A stretch of 64,000 bases of DNA, from NCBI GenBank assembly GCA_000231825.2, contig JH720325.1, forward strand, positions 236,842-300,841, given 5' to 3'. Made by a program: the position numbers and the translations under genes. Positions 35,201-47,830 of the stretch are shown here, piece by piece. Every line of letters begins with the position of its first letter. Positions within the stretch are counted from its first letter, which is position 1. The notes under the pieces are model-generated. The model made no database searches, was not told the DNA's origin, and worked only from the letters and a program-made list of their open reading frames with translations. This DNA comes from Tetrahymena elliotti 4EA (lineage: Eukaryota > Ciliophora > Oligohymenophorea > Hymenostomatida > Tetrahymenidae).

Positions 35201-36427
35201 TTCATCAAGCAAGCTTGTCTTTCTCAATGTGTTTAAAATCTTGGTTGGACTGATATTCATAAAATTTTTGCTCTTATGAGATTTATATTAAGCCTTTCTT
35301 GTAGGAAAAGGGAACTCCATATCAAATTATTATTATTTATGATCTGCATTGTTCTTTAAAAAAAAATCTTCTTCTTACATTTTAATTTCTCCATCTTCAA
35401 TGTCAGCTACAGCCTTTAATTCTCCATCTTCTGCATCATTTGCTAACTCTTTATTAACTTCATATAAATCCTCATCTTTGTTACTTAATTCTTCTAAGGG
35501 TCTTTTTCCTTTTGCATTTGTTAAGGCACCTAAATAATCTTTGTAGCTTGGAGGCTTGTCTAACTTCTAAGTATCGCAAACTCTTACCCAAGAGCCACAA
35601 ATTTTTTATCTTCTTCTAGTCAAACCTGATCTTTTCTTTTTTTAAGAAGAATTAAGATTTCTTTTTTTCTTATTTTCATCACTATCAGATTCGTTTGAAG
35701 AGGAGTCAGATAAATAATTCATCAAAGGATCTTCATCTGAAGGAATATTCTCTCCTTCTTCTCTTCTCAAAGCACGAGATGCTTGCAATTCAATTAAATC
35801 ATTGACCTTCTTTTACTTGCGCTCTAAATATTTAGCTTTAGAAATCTCATCTTTATTCATATTTTGATCATCCTTTTTTTAATCCTAATTTGTCTCCTAC
35901 TTATCATTTTTATGAAAGGGATTATAATGAAAGCTATTCTATTTATTGAAGTTTTAGCTATTTGTATTTTCTTTTGTTTCATCATTCTTCCTATTGTAGT
36001 AATTGTTCTATTTTTCAAAATTATTCTTGACTACTCCATTGAATCTAGGCTGATTTGTCTCTTCCTATTATACTTTAGATTAGTTATTGCCTCCTCCCTA
36101 TTTATTGGGCCTTTGATTATTATTCGTTCCAAACAGCTTTTTACTCTTGCTTAAATTCTAATAATATTGATCCTTTTTCAATTTTATTTAGAAATTGTTG
36201 TCTTGTTGCATAGTATTATTTAAGAATGCTGTAAAACCTGCTCCAGTTTACATATTGTGAGCGCATTTGTCTCTGAAAGAGTCAAATTATTAAACACTCT
36301 CTGGTTTTTCTTCCTCCACTTAAGGCTTCTTAAATACTTCCCAAGGCTTCTTTCTCTTGGTATTCTCAAATTTATTCATCGCCTATGGATTTGAAGATTA
36401 TGTGTCCTAAGTTAATGTAGAATCCAT
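32201..36427 (-). CDS. Large protein with five CCHC zinc knuckles at the C-terminus (1318 aa, 2 exons)
   Basis: Exons: 36427-33557 and 33286-32201 (intron 33556-33287, phase 0), stop TGA 32203-32201. The first 1180 residues are highly charged and mostly disordered, with acidic/Ser stretches (DSSSNESDSDENKK), a compact segment RQKICGSWVRVCDTQKLDKP and coiled-coil-like Lys/Glu/Gln regions. From about residue 1182 there are five zinc knuckles in a row: CFKCNRNGHTAKLC, CVFCLGDHSKDYC, CFKCYLVGHRIKDC, CRICRKKGHTLKQC and CLNCREPGHINCF. Knuckles of this kind bind single-stranded RNA or proteins; serial knuckles recall Air1/2 and ZCCHC7 of the TRAMP RNA-surveillance complex. That assignment is an inference from knuckle number only; the long N-terminal part is unfamiliar. 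Confidence 0.8.
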
Positions 36428-37730
36428 ATATCTATCTATTTTGCTTATCTTGTAATTAAAAAAGAAAATTGTAAAAAAATCCATCTAAAATAAATATCTT
36501 ACATTTAACTAATGCTCTTTTATTATTTCTATGGAAATTTTAACTATTTGCTCAACCTAGAATTAAGGATTTTAAATTCTTTATTTAATCAGAATGCAGC
36601 TATGTTTGTTTAATAGTTTAATAAATTTACTTCTAATTATGATGATAAAAATTTTAACACAAACAATTAATTTAGATGTATTCCTTTTTACTATTAATAA
36701 TAATTAATCTTATCTCAAAAATTAATAAAGCTAAAAAAAATATCGCCTTATTAATTACTATCACTTTTTTATAATCATGAAAAATTCCCTCCCACTTCAA
36801 AATTTAAAAAAAATATGAATTCAAAAATAAATCAAATTAAAAGCAAGCAAGCAAGCAAACAAACAAACATTCAATTAATCCTATTAATTTATTTTCAGAA
36901 TTCACCCAAACAAATACAAATCATCATTCCTAGAAGAAAAAAAACACTCATAAAAAAATATTACAAACATATCTAATTAAAGATGTAAATCTCTCAATTA
37001 AGTGAAAAGAACCCTCCATTTTTTAGTAAATTTAAGAATTATTTTTTTAATCTAAATTCATAATTTTGTTTTTTGAATATTTTCAAATTATTTAAAATTT
37101 TTTTAAAATTTAAATTTATTTTTTATGAATTTTTTCAAAGCAAAAGAAATTTTATTAAGCAAAATTGGCTAGACTTTTGGAGTGTTTATTGTATAATCAT
37201 TAAAATTATTGAGATTTCTAAAATAAATTATCTCTCTTAATTTCTTGATTTAGTTTATTTCAACTGAATTGGTTAAAATTTTGTAGTTTAATTTAAATAT
37301 TTAATAATTAATCAAATAAAATAAATAATATTATTCTTTTGATAGACCCCTTATAAATTTTGTCAATTATAAAAAAACAAATAAATAATAATTGATAATC
37401 AATATATAAAGATGAGTTCATAATATTGAAAATATAAATATGAAATGATTACAACATTTGAAGTTTCTTTTAATAATCTTAAGAATTTTTAACATGTTTT
37501 CTTTAAAATAAAAATAAAGTTAAAAATAAATAACGAAACAAATTTTGTAATGTGGGTTACTTTGCATGATGCTTTGTGTTTTTATTGATATTTGAAATTT
37601 AATTCAAATTAATTGAAATTAACGAGATTAAAAGAGATGAAAATATTTATTTTGATAAGAAAATAAAATAAATAATAATAGAATTTAGATATATAAATAA
37701 ATAAAAATTTTTTCATTTACAATGAATGCT
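36428..37730. other. Intergenic, no gene seen
   Basis: Upstream region of the zinc-knuckle gene and 3' flank of the next gene. Short CAAG repeats (GCAAGCAAGCAAGC near 36844) are the only structure noted. Confidence 0.5.
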
Positions 37731-39872
37731 TCAGAAAAAGCTATCTTACTAAGTTGGAAGATTTTACTTGCTTTTTACTATCTTCTAACCTATCTATTAG
37801 AGGACTGAGCTTTTTAATTGAATTAATTACAATTTTTAAGATTTATCCATGAGCAATTTAAATCCCTCAATATTTTAAATATTTTGGACTGGACTCTAAA
37901 AAAAGCTGATTTTTTAAATAGTTTTATTAGATTTCACTTTTTATTTATACTTTTACAGATTATAAAAAGCACTAATGCTTGGAGCACGAAATAGTTTTTC
38001 ATTTTTGTAGTCAGTTTATTTTTAAAAGCTTTTGCTTGATTTACAGCTTATTGGCGGAGATATGAGATGATTAAGCTAATCCAAAGAATTTTATTTTTTT
38101 ACTCTATCTACTATTTTTGAATTATCTTAAAAAGAAAGAGTAGGTTTAAGAAATTGATATGTCTGCTTAGAGAAACTCAATTACTCTTTTTCTTTAATCT
38201 ATTTTTTACTCTTATTACTAGAGCTATTTAGGTGAGAAAATGATTGTCTTCTTTGATTGTTAGGAAGAAAAATACTTTAATCATGATCAATTATGACTGA
38301 ATTACCTCTCTTCTTATTCTAAACTTAGTAATTCTTAATACTCTCTAACTTAAGCTCAATTTGATCATTAGTTATATTTAACTCAACTTCTTTATCATCA
38401 TTTTTATTATAAACTCTATTAATATCATTTTATAAGTTGCTAATATTCTTAGAGGCTATATAACTATTCCTCTCAGATGGTGAAGATGATACTGGAGATT
38501 TAATTTCCAAGTCAAAATTAACAGTTTAAGTGCCTTGACTAATTTTGGAAGAGTTAAGATCTTAACTTTAATTTCTTCTCAAAATACTATTTTAAATTTG
38601 TTTATAATATTTTATTTAATTATTTGAGAGTATTTCATGTTATTATTAATAACAATTAATCATTTCTAACTAAGACAAATTGATTGAGTATTTGTTTTTA
38701 TATAAGTAGCTTCTATTCTACTTAGGTTATATTTGGAATATTTTGTTTACAATTAAGTCTTTCGATTATTAAGAATTATCATTTTAATCTTTTATTTCAT
38801 TTTAATTATTTAGCTGAGAACCTGGTCCTCTTTGCAGATTACCTTTTTTATTTGAATTAAACAATGATGTATTATTTTCCTATTAGTTTGTCAATTAATT
38901 CATTAATTAGTTGTTCTCTACCAAGAGGCTTTTATTCTTTTAATCTTATTTGTCTTAATCTTCAATTTTTATTTTGTTTTATTTTTATTGACTCATCATA
39001 TCATTTTATTTTTACTACTAAGTATGCTTTTCTTCAGCATATAATTTTGATAAAGAAATACTCACTTAAGACTTGATATGTTGCTCTCTTTATTTAGCTG
39101 ACTATTTCAAATAGTAAAGTTGTGGATTTTTAGAGATTTAATCTCCTAATCTTAATAATTTAAGGCTTTTATGATGAGCATTATCCATGCTATCTAAATT
39201 GATTTTTTATCTATTTATTCTTTATTGATTCTCTTCAAATTATTTTTTATCACTATTTTGTTAGCTTGTCAATTAAGATTACTGCTTTGTTTTCTCTAAG
39301 TTTTATGTTTACTTCAAGTATGGCTCATAATTATTTTAAAAGTTGTTCTATTGAAGAGGATTATTCCTTTATGTATAAAAGAATTTATCATAAATGCTCT
39401 TAATTAAAATATCCTACTGATTACCATTTTCTTTTTAAAGCAAATTATTTTAATTTATTTATTAAGGCATCTTTAAGATTGTATTATTTCTACTAGGACT
39501 AAATTAAGATGCTGGATTCTTTTTTTAACCAACTGCTTTTACTTTAAAACTCTCTTAGATATTTTAATAGCTCCTTCTACTTAAAGCTAAAGAATTTTAA
39601 AATGATTTAATAGCCTTTACATCATTTTCGCTAGTTAACTTCACAAACTTTAAAGAATTGTTGCAAGCATTTTCTTATTTATTGAATGACACACTCTAAT
39701 TTGAATTCATATTGTTTTTAAGAATATTAAATTTTAGTTCTCTTAAATTTTAACCCTTTAAAAACTATTATTTATTCAATTAACCTAAATTGCTGTTAGC
39801 TGCTTTGCCTATTCTGTCTTTATTGAGATCTTGACTCAAAATTTACTAAAGAGAATTGGTTGATAAAGACAT
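37731..39872 (-). CDS. Disordered Gln/Asn/Lys-rich protein (713 aa)
   Basis: A single exon of 714 codons, ATG 39872 to TGA 37733-37731, without a TGA in frame. Composition is dominated by Gln, Asn, Ser and Lys with scattered basic-hydrophobic clusters (SFKVKAVGQKKNP, LRLGDQISKNPQLYYLKQSA, SCKSSKSFQKQT). No membrane segments, no catalytic motifs and no recognised domain. A length of 2.1 kb open in one frame supports a real gene, but function is unknown. Confidence 0.75.
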
Positions 39873-40967
39873 TACTAAATTAAGGAGTGCTAAATTTTAT
39901 TAATTTATTTATTATTCAAATAACTCTAATAATTATGATTGATAATTGAAGAAATTGAAAAACAAACAAGCAATCAATTTTAAAATCTACAATTCGTTTA
40001 TTAAAATAATCTAATAACATTAATATATTTAACTGTTCATTTAAAATAATTTTAAAATAAAATCAATTCATTTTTAACTAAACACTAATCTTATCTAAAA
40101 TTAATATTAAAAATATCACTTTTTTACTAAAAAGTGATTCAGAAGTTTAAAAACATAATTCATATTTATTTAAATTTAATAATTAAATAATATAATCTGG
40201 TGATGCTTTAATATTGCTAACTTCAAATATTTTTTTTGTTGAGCAAACATAAATTGATATTGATCATTTTTAATATATTTTGCTATTTAATATAATATGA
40301 AGGAGGGTGTTAAATTTAATTTATGAAGCAAAGAAATACTTTAAATGAAAAAGATTATGACTGAAAGTTTTACCCAACATAGAATGCAGGGGTACCTAAT
40401 ATAAAAATAGAGATATTATATTATACATAATTTTCAAATTTATTCCTTCAAGTTATATTATATCATATGTTTTTAAAATATAAAAACAATTAGTGAACAA
40501 GATAGTATCATTCTTAAAGAAGAGCTATCAAAATAGTTTCTAAATTATTTCATGATACTATGGTAAATCCTTGATTTGTATTAATATAGATTATTATTTC
40601 TTTTATTTGCATAATAAGAGCAATTTTGATGACTAAAAATGTAAAAATAATAAAATCAACTAATGTCCAAAAAAAAAATTTAATTGTTTCTAATTTTTAC
40701 AAATAAAACAATCTAGACTATTATGTTTTAATGTAAAAATACTTTCTATTGCACTTTAAAACAAAAATAACATTTATTTTTGTATTATATTTCTTGATTA
40801 TAAAAAATTGCTTATTTTGAAGAAAGTAATTGAGATATAAATTGTTTAACTTTCATGTAGAAAAGAAAACAAATAAATTGTTTGCATACGAATTATTTAG
40901 AATTAATATTGTTGTGCAGTTTTTATAAAAAATTTACATGAATTTAGTTTTTTTATTTGAAATTGAT
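39873..40967. other. Intergenic, no gene seen
   Basis: AT-rich spacer between the disordered-protein gene and the 3' UTR of the glutathione peroxidase gene. No frame or RNA gene recognised. Confidence 0.5.
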
Positions 40968-41048
40968 AAAAGAGCTCATTAGCTTCAAACTCTATAATCT
41001 CTTTAAAAAGGTTTAATTATAAAGTCATCATTGAACGATATCTCTTTT
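40968..41048 (-). promoter_or_regulatory. SECIS-like stem-loop in the 3' UTR of the selenoprotein gene
   Basis: Read on the minus strand, about 50-130 nt after the GPx stop. A basal helix AAAAGAG/CTCTTTT leads to an internal loop, then a 5' AATGAT and a 3' TGAA that can form the tandem G-A/A-G quartet of a SECIS core. Above it a 12-bp helix pairs GACTTTATAATT with GATTATAGAGTT (two G-T pairs near the ends, one inside), and the apical loop begins AAA. All required parts (UGA quartet, 12-bp helix, unpaired A's in the apical loop) are present in the right order. No folding program was run. Confidence 0.7.
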
Positions 41049-41094
41049 GTCGTTATTCAAATATTTTATTCACTTAATTTCATATAAATTTTAA

Positions 41095-41701
41095 TCAACT
41101 AGCTAATAGCTTTTGAATAATTTGATCTAATTCTTCAGGCTTAACTGTGGGTTTATAAAACCCTTCTACTTTGCCTTATCTGTTAATAATGAATTTAGAG
41201 AAATTCCAAGGGATTTACTTAGCTTTTCCACTTTAAGCATCATAAAGCTCTGAGTTGGTTCTCAAAAATTTGTAAATGGGATGGGGATTATCTCCATTTA
41301 CTTCTATCTTTTAAAACAATGGGAAGGATGCGCCAAACTTCTCTGTGATAAATTCTTTAATTTTTGGTTCAGCCCAGGGTTCTTGAGACATAAACTAATT
41401 ACAGGGGAAGCCTAAAACTTCTAAGCCATGATCTCTGTTAAAAAGATAATATTTATTGATTAAATTCTAAAATTTTATAAATAATTTACTTATATTTCTT
41501 ATAAAGTTCAACAAGCCCTCTGTATTAGTCTCCTGTCAGACCTCATTTACATGCTACATTGACTATTATTATAGCCTTTTTAGAGCTATATTAGCTCATT
41601 TTGACTAGATTTCCATCTATGTCAACTGCTTCTAAGTCAAAGAAAGTATTTTCTAATTTCTTAACGCTTTCTAATTTTGTCTTGAAAAAACAAGCACCCA
41701 T
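41095..41701 (-). CDS. Glutathione peroxidase, selenocysteine-containing (183 aa, 2 exons)
   Basis: Exons 41701-41490 and 41434-41095; intron 41489-41435. Reduces hydroperoxides with thiols. Family blocks are all present: VNVACK-Sec-GLTGDQY, then HGLEVLGFPCNQF, EPKIKEF, and PWNFSKFIINRQG. The in-frame TGA at 41545-41543 falls exactly on the catalytic position (residue 53), so it encodes selenocysteine. The Gln of FPCNQF and the Trp and Asn of PWNF complete the catalytic tetrad. The real stop is TGA 41097-41095. The short form without the tetramer loop resembles the GPX4 (phospholipid hydroperoxide) type. It has no signal peptide, so probably cytosolic. A SECIS-like structure follows in the 3' UTR. 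Gene models that treat TGA as stop will truncate or miss it. Confidence 0.93.
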
Positions 41702-42740
41702 TTAGATTTTAGAGATACAAACAATATTAAATTAATAAAATTTATAATAATTACAGTAATTAATTACATTTAATCATAATTTCACTAAATTTTTTATGGT
41801 TAATATTCTTTAAAAATATATTTAGTTACATATATTTGTAGAAATTTCCATTTTACATGCTTACATTTCATTGTTTTCTACTCAACTTAAATGAATATAA
41901 AACTTTAAAGTAATTGATTATTATAACCTTTTATTAAACTCTGATGAATCCACAGTCAAATGTATCTTCAAACAATAAATAAAAAATAATTTATTAAGAT
42001 ATACGCAAACTAGATCTTACAATTGAATGGAACTTTTCAAGCAAATTTTATTCTTAATATTAACATTATTTTTTTTACAATTTTGTTGATTAAATCAAAG
42101 ACAAATAAGAAAAAAAATTATATTAGATTTGATGAAAATATTCGACAAAATGATTAAATCGATCAAAAACAAAAAACCTCCAACTTTTTTTTTCATATTT
42201 TTCTTTATTAAAAAAATCAAATTTCTACTTTTTACAAAAACAATCTAGATAAAATAACTCTATACTAATTCTTTCTTTTTATGAAATAATAGCAAATAGT
42301 AATATAAAACAAAAATTAATTGAATTAATATTAGATTAGATAAAAATGCATTTATAATCAATAAATTAATATTGTTTCAAACAAAACATGTTAAATATTC
42401 TTCTCTTGATATTCGAGGAATATTGATTCGTTTTAATACACTCATTTAATAAATACCAACAATTGTAATATAAAAGTTAATTAATTTAGATAAATCATTG
42501 ATTTGATTATCATTTCTGAAGAAAGGAATAAATTAGTCTTTTTTACTTACATAAAAGATAATCAATCTTAATTTTTTGAATTAAAAAATACTCAGACAAC
42601 AAAAATAATGGGAATGAATATACTATTTTTTTTATAATAGAATGAATAAATACGAAATATAAATATAAAACAAAAGTTAATTAATTAATTAATTAGTGAA
42701 TATTATTTTAGGTGTTTATTTAATTGTAGAAACAAATCAA
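41702..42740. other. Intergenic, no gene seen
   Basis: AT-rich; the GPx promoter must lie here. Nothing else recognised. Confidence 0.5.
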
Positions 42741-45292
42741 TCAATCTCCTTTGGAGATATAAAAGACAAAAATATCTCCAACTCTTAATTCTATTTGATT
42801 TTCTTAATCAGAGAATATACCAAGTTTCTTAACTTAACAAACAGCTTCTTCACCCTTTGGAACAACTTTAATTTTGACACCAAAGTTTTCAAAACTTTTA
42901 GGAACAATACCTTTTTATTAGATAAAAATATTAGTAAAATAATAAAATATTATTGATTAATTTATTTACCTGGTTATTTTGCTTGAAAGATTAATTTGGA
43001 AGTGATAACATCTACTCCAGCACAGCGAGTTTCTTTAAGATGTAAAATTGGCTCAAAGAAATCAAGTTTAATTTTTTAATCGTTTTAAAAGTAACTATAT
43101 AAAAACCAAGTTGTGTATAGGAATTCAATTTCACAGATTCTATTAGGATCATATTCTTAAATTTCATTAGGATCAAGCATAATAGGGATCTTAGGAATTG
43201 GAGTAAATTATGGTTCATTCCAAACTATAGTATTTAAATCTATCATACCAGCTAGACCATAAAAATTTATTTAGATTTTAATGTTATCTCCTACTCTAGA
43301 GACAGTTATAGGTTGAACGAAAGTAGGTGTATCAGTATCAAAGTTGTGCTAAATTAATTTATTATAAAAAATCTTTTTCTAAAAAATTATAATGGATTTT
43401 ATTTACTCTGCATTCTTCTTTAAAGGCCCACACTACTTTTCTATCTTCAACTGAATCAAATTAATATTCACAAAAGTAACGTTAATTTCTTTTTTTATTT
43501 GAGAAAGTGCTGGCATATTTGTAACTAAAAGAAATCTTTGTGCTGTATCCTAATAATTTTCATTAATTTTTTTAATTTAATTTTAAATCAATTTAATCAT
43601 TTTCAGAAATTCATTATTTGTTTAAAAATATTTCTCTTTTAGTTATGTCTCTAAAAGAATATGAGTCCATCCTAGAACTCATCTCCATATTAATTCATTT
43701 AATTTTAATTGAAATTTGTAGAAACATTTATTAAAATTGGAAGAATTTTTAAAATCATTTATTAGTTTTTTTGTTTTTGATTTAATTTCTAATAAACTAA
43801 ATCAAAAATATAAAACTATTTGAATTACGAACCTAAATTAAATCCAAAAAATAAGAAATAACTAACTATTGAATTTTAAGATATTTTTTAATAAACATTT
43901 TATCTAATTTTGAAAGTAGTAATAAATAAAACAACATCTTTTACTTTTTTACTGGAAATATTTGCTTTAAAAATTACAGTTAAAGCTATTATAATAAATA
44001 TAAAATCCTTTTTATTTCCATTTAAATTAAATAAATGTAAAGAATGAAATTAATTGTTTACCTTTTAAACAAGGAAGTACTTCAGCTATAATGTGTCTAT
44101 CCATACGTACTCCTTTAACATCTCTAAATTAGACCCTTTCTTACGTTAAGTAGCTATCTTTGAAGGAAAGGATGGCCATGGTATTTTTAATGAAAGAATT
44201 GTCTAAGGCAACCATTTCTTATTCTAAAATATCATTAATTTTATAATAAAAGAGAGAGTTAATCAAACGTAAGTTATTTTGTTGATCAAACAAAAAGTAG
44301 AAAATCTTTTTTTAAGCTATCTCAGGTAGTTTAATAAACTGCTCCATAAAATTACAGTTAACTTTAATCTTTTTAGCTTGATTAGAAGTGCTTTATTTAG
44401 TTGATTATTTGCGTAATAGTATTCCTTCCTGATACATCTCGTTATCCTTATTGTCGTATCTTGTACTAATTCTACGTTATACAGAGCTAATAGAAAAACG
44501 TTCTACCATACTTGTATTGTTAAGGTTATTTCTTCCCCTTATAGATTCTCTATATAGTGTTTACATAGAATTATTCAGTTGATCTTTTTGAATTGTATCA
44601 GTGACTTATTTGTGGAAATTAGATATTTGATTATTTTCTTCAAAGCTATCATTTTTAGCCTTTGTTTCCTAGCCTAAATCGCTCTTATCTTCTTCCTCCT
44701 CTAAAATTCTTTTGTATCTCTAATTGTTATTTAGCTGTTAAAAGGCATTCTAAGCCATCTTTTTGAGAGTTTAATCATTATTTTAGTTAGAACCTAACTA
44801 AGATTACTAATGAGTACTACTCATTCTACTACCCATACGAAGAGATATATTATGTGGTTCTTTATTGTTAGACATAACGCTTTCATTTAATGATTAGTTT
44901 TATTTATTAGTAAACCCAACTTTATCTTTTAAGATAAAAATACTGTTATTTTGGCTACCAAAACTTGCATTATTTTGTAAATTTCTTTAAGAATTCAAAT
45001 TATTAATCATGTTTGTGCGATCTCCTAATATAAAACTTGAATTTGGACTAACAGCACTTTTTATTTTAGTAATCTTAGTTATCTAGGTAGGCTAAGATGC
45101 TCCATTAATCGTGTTGCTATTTTCTTTTTACTATTTATTCTGAGATGTATTTGAATTTTAATTATCCAATTTGTCAAATTCTTACTAAGCTTTTCTCATT
45201 ATACTTGTAATAAACTTATTCTTATTAGGACCTTCTGCTTATCCAAAATATATTGATCTCTAATTGAGTGGTTTAACTTCGTTTTATCCCAT
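42741..45292 (-). CDS. Unrecognised protein with disordered N-half and folded C-half (640 aa, 4 exons)
   Basis: Exons 45292-44062, 43549-43407, 43348-42970, 42910-42741; the sum is 1923 nt and all phases agree. The second intron is short, while the first is about 510 nt. Residues 1-345 are Asn/Ser/Gln-rich, with a basic Ser/Arg region (ESIRGRNNL, VERFSISSVQRRISTRYDN). From about residue 350 the protein looks globular: FMEQFIKLPEIAQKKIFYFL, YLTQERVQFRDVKGVRMDRH, RYFCEYQFDSVEDRKVVWAF, YDPNRICEIEFLYTTWFLYS, KIKVVPKGEEAVCQVKKLGI. Rich in beta-type alternation, no membrane segments. I do not recognise the domain. Could be an accessory or structural protein; no function is claimed. Confidence 0.78.
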
Positions 45293-46067
45293 TTTTTAAA
45301 TAAACTTGCTAGTGAGAGACTAAATTATGAATATGTAATTTCAATTGTATTATAATTATTAACTAATATTATGTTTTTATCTACAATTTTTGAATTTAAT
45401 TTATATAAAACTTTTCAAAAGTGAAATTAACAAACTTAAATCAGCTAACATATAAAAAAAGCAATGCTCTTTTTTGAAAAGAAAAATATAATATTTTGAA
45501 ATTAGTAGAATAAACAAACATACATACAAACACTTCTAAATCAATCATCTAATTTATGAATGATAGAAAATATATTAACAAATATAAAATTGATAATATT
45601 AAAGTAACTAAAATTTTCATTTAATTTAAGATTTAAATTCAAATTATAATATCTTTCTCTATTTGAGTATTTATTTATTTAAAAAAAACTAAGAAGCAAT
45701 GAATAAATATTTTAAAATAAGTTTTATTTTTGAGTTACATTTTCCCTAGTAGATAGAATAGATAAAATTAATAAAGCTATTTATTTATAGTATTCAATTA
45801 TAACTATAAAAATATGTAGAGTGAAAAATGTATCAGAATTGGATTTTTAACCTTACAAAATAATAAAAAGAGGAAAATGTAGTTAGTACAATAATTAATA
45901 TTAATTTAAATCAACCTAATATATCTTATTTTAGTAAATCTGCAACCCTGTCTTTTCTCTATTAAAACAAATTATTTTATATTAATTTATTTTAAATAAT
46001 TTAGATTTAAATATTTTAAATTAATTTACTTTAAAAAGATTTTTTAAATGTTGAAATATTTCCAAAA
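45293..46067. other. Intergenic, no gene seen
   Basis: AT-rich. The frame of the next gene stays open by chance into this region if its last intron is ignored, but the product there is low-complexity. Confidence 0.45.
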
Positions 46068-47830
46068 TCATTTTTTTTATTTTTAATTTTTTGAATAAAA
46101 AATATTTATCTGGATAAAAATTGAATTAAAGAAGTTGATTTATGAATGAATTTACTTCTATTTAGCGACTTGCTGCTAATCTTCTGACAATAGGAGAGTT
46201 TTTTAAGCTATCATTGTAAACTTCAGGTGTTAGTGAGTAATCTTTTTATCTTCTTTTAATATTTTAATATTTATCTAAACCCTTGTGTAAAGATTCTATT
46301 TGATGAGGTGAGCTATCTTTATTTTCTCTATGCTTAATTTAATTTTTTACATCTGATAAAAAACTGTTATTAATTCCTGTTTTGTGGTTTAACTCTGATT
46401 TTATTCTCTCATAGATTAAAGGATTTGGATTGTAATCAACATCTAAAACAGGAGTTCTAACAAATTTTCTATTAGCATTTTTCTCATTTTCTTGTTGCTC
46501 AAAACCACTTAATAGAAATTTTTTAATTTGTTTATCATTTTAATCAATAGCTTTGTTTCTCCTATTCTTCTCAGGAGAATCATAACTGTTAAATCTTTAA
46601 TGTTTTGATATCTCCTCAATACTTGGTTAAGGCATAGGGTTTAATATATTATGTCCTAGATATTCTAAATATTTTTTCTTTTTACTATATCCATAGTTTT
46701 AAGGAGAATAATTTAACTATTCTTGTCTATTTATGGGTCTTTGATTTTTTCTTTATTAGAAATTTTACTGATTTTAGTCTTCATAATCATGAAAAGTCAT
46801 TCCTTCTCCTAGCATAATTTCTCGAAGTCTGGGAACTTCAATTGGATCTTAAAAGATATTATTATTTATATTTTTTTATTGTCCTGAATATATCTAATTC
46901 TGGTAAGACTGATTCCTAGAAAATGGCATATTATTCTTTCTTTATGGGTGTTGTGTGTAACTAGAAATAGCTATTTTATTTTAAAATATTTTTTAATGAT
47001 CTTTGATTAATTAATTAATCTTTATATTAAATACTGTCTGGGTAATCCATTTTTATTAATTATTCAATAGAACTGCTTCTATTTTTACTTTGCATAGGAA
47101 TAACTGAATATTCATTATTAATTCTATTCTATTATTTGTTTCTAAAGAATCCTGCTTCTACTTAAAAATCATTTCTGCCTATTTAATCTAAAAATAAATA
47201 AAAATAACAGAAAATTCATTGAATTAAAAGATAAAGATTAACTTGAATCATTATTATTCTAAAATTAAAGCAACTGTGATATTTAATCTTTCCTATTGAA
47301 TCTTTCATTGTTTTAAAACTAAAAAAGAAAAATGGATTATTTCAATTTTAATTAAAAAAAGAGAAACTTACTGGATAGTCATCCTAAAATTAAAATTTCA
47401 AAATTGAATTGCTATTATTTTATTTTTGACTATAAACTCCTCCTTAACCATTTAAGCTTACATTGAAATCTTTGAACTCTTTGCTCTACTGATAAATCTA
47501 ATGTTTATTTAAAAAAGTAAATAAATGCATTAACAAATTATATTTATTTATTTATTGAGTAAAAAAACTCTTTTACATTTGGAGATAGATTAATTTAAGT
47601 TATCATTTATAGATCCTTTTACAATTACATTTATCTTTTCTTTTCAGAATTAGCTCTTTCCTTTTTGCTTTGCTATACTATTTGGTTTAAATGCTTAAGC
47701 TACTGGTTATAAAATTGATCCTAATATTATTAATAATTAATGAAACTATTTTTTGTCTTGCATGAACCAACTAAACAATTACTTAATCATCCTAAAATAA
47801 ATGCTTGTAGCTGGAATAAAATTCACCCAT
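46068..47830 (-). CDS. Unrecognised charged protein (467 aa, about 7 exons)
   Basis: Exons: 47830-47783, 47720-47577, 47497-47372, 47318-47243, 47187-47035, 46970-46156, 46109-46068. They sum to 468 codons and each junction keeps phase; the fourth junction has two near-equal acceptors (47187 or 47178). The start is MGEFYSSYKHLFQDDQ, followed by a Lys/Gln helix (YNQQLKHLNQIVQQSKKERA, EKKRQMQLQKDLQMI). The middle is Asn/Gln-rich, and the largest exon has IEVPRLREIMLGEGMTFHDY, KKFLLSGFEQQENEKNANRK and YSLTPEVYNDSLKNSPIVRR. No membrane segments and no known domain. The last exon of 14 codons is the least certain; without that splice the frame would run into non-coding sequence. Confidence 0.7.

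Noticed and set aside
35864..36154. Plus-strand 96-codon hydrophobic ORF
   Set aside because: Antisense of the Lys/Asn/Gln-rich N-terminal part of the zinc-knuckle gene; hydrophobicity is a by-product.
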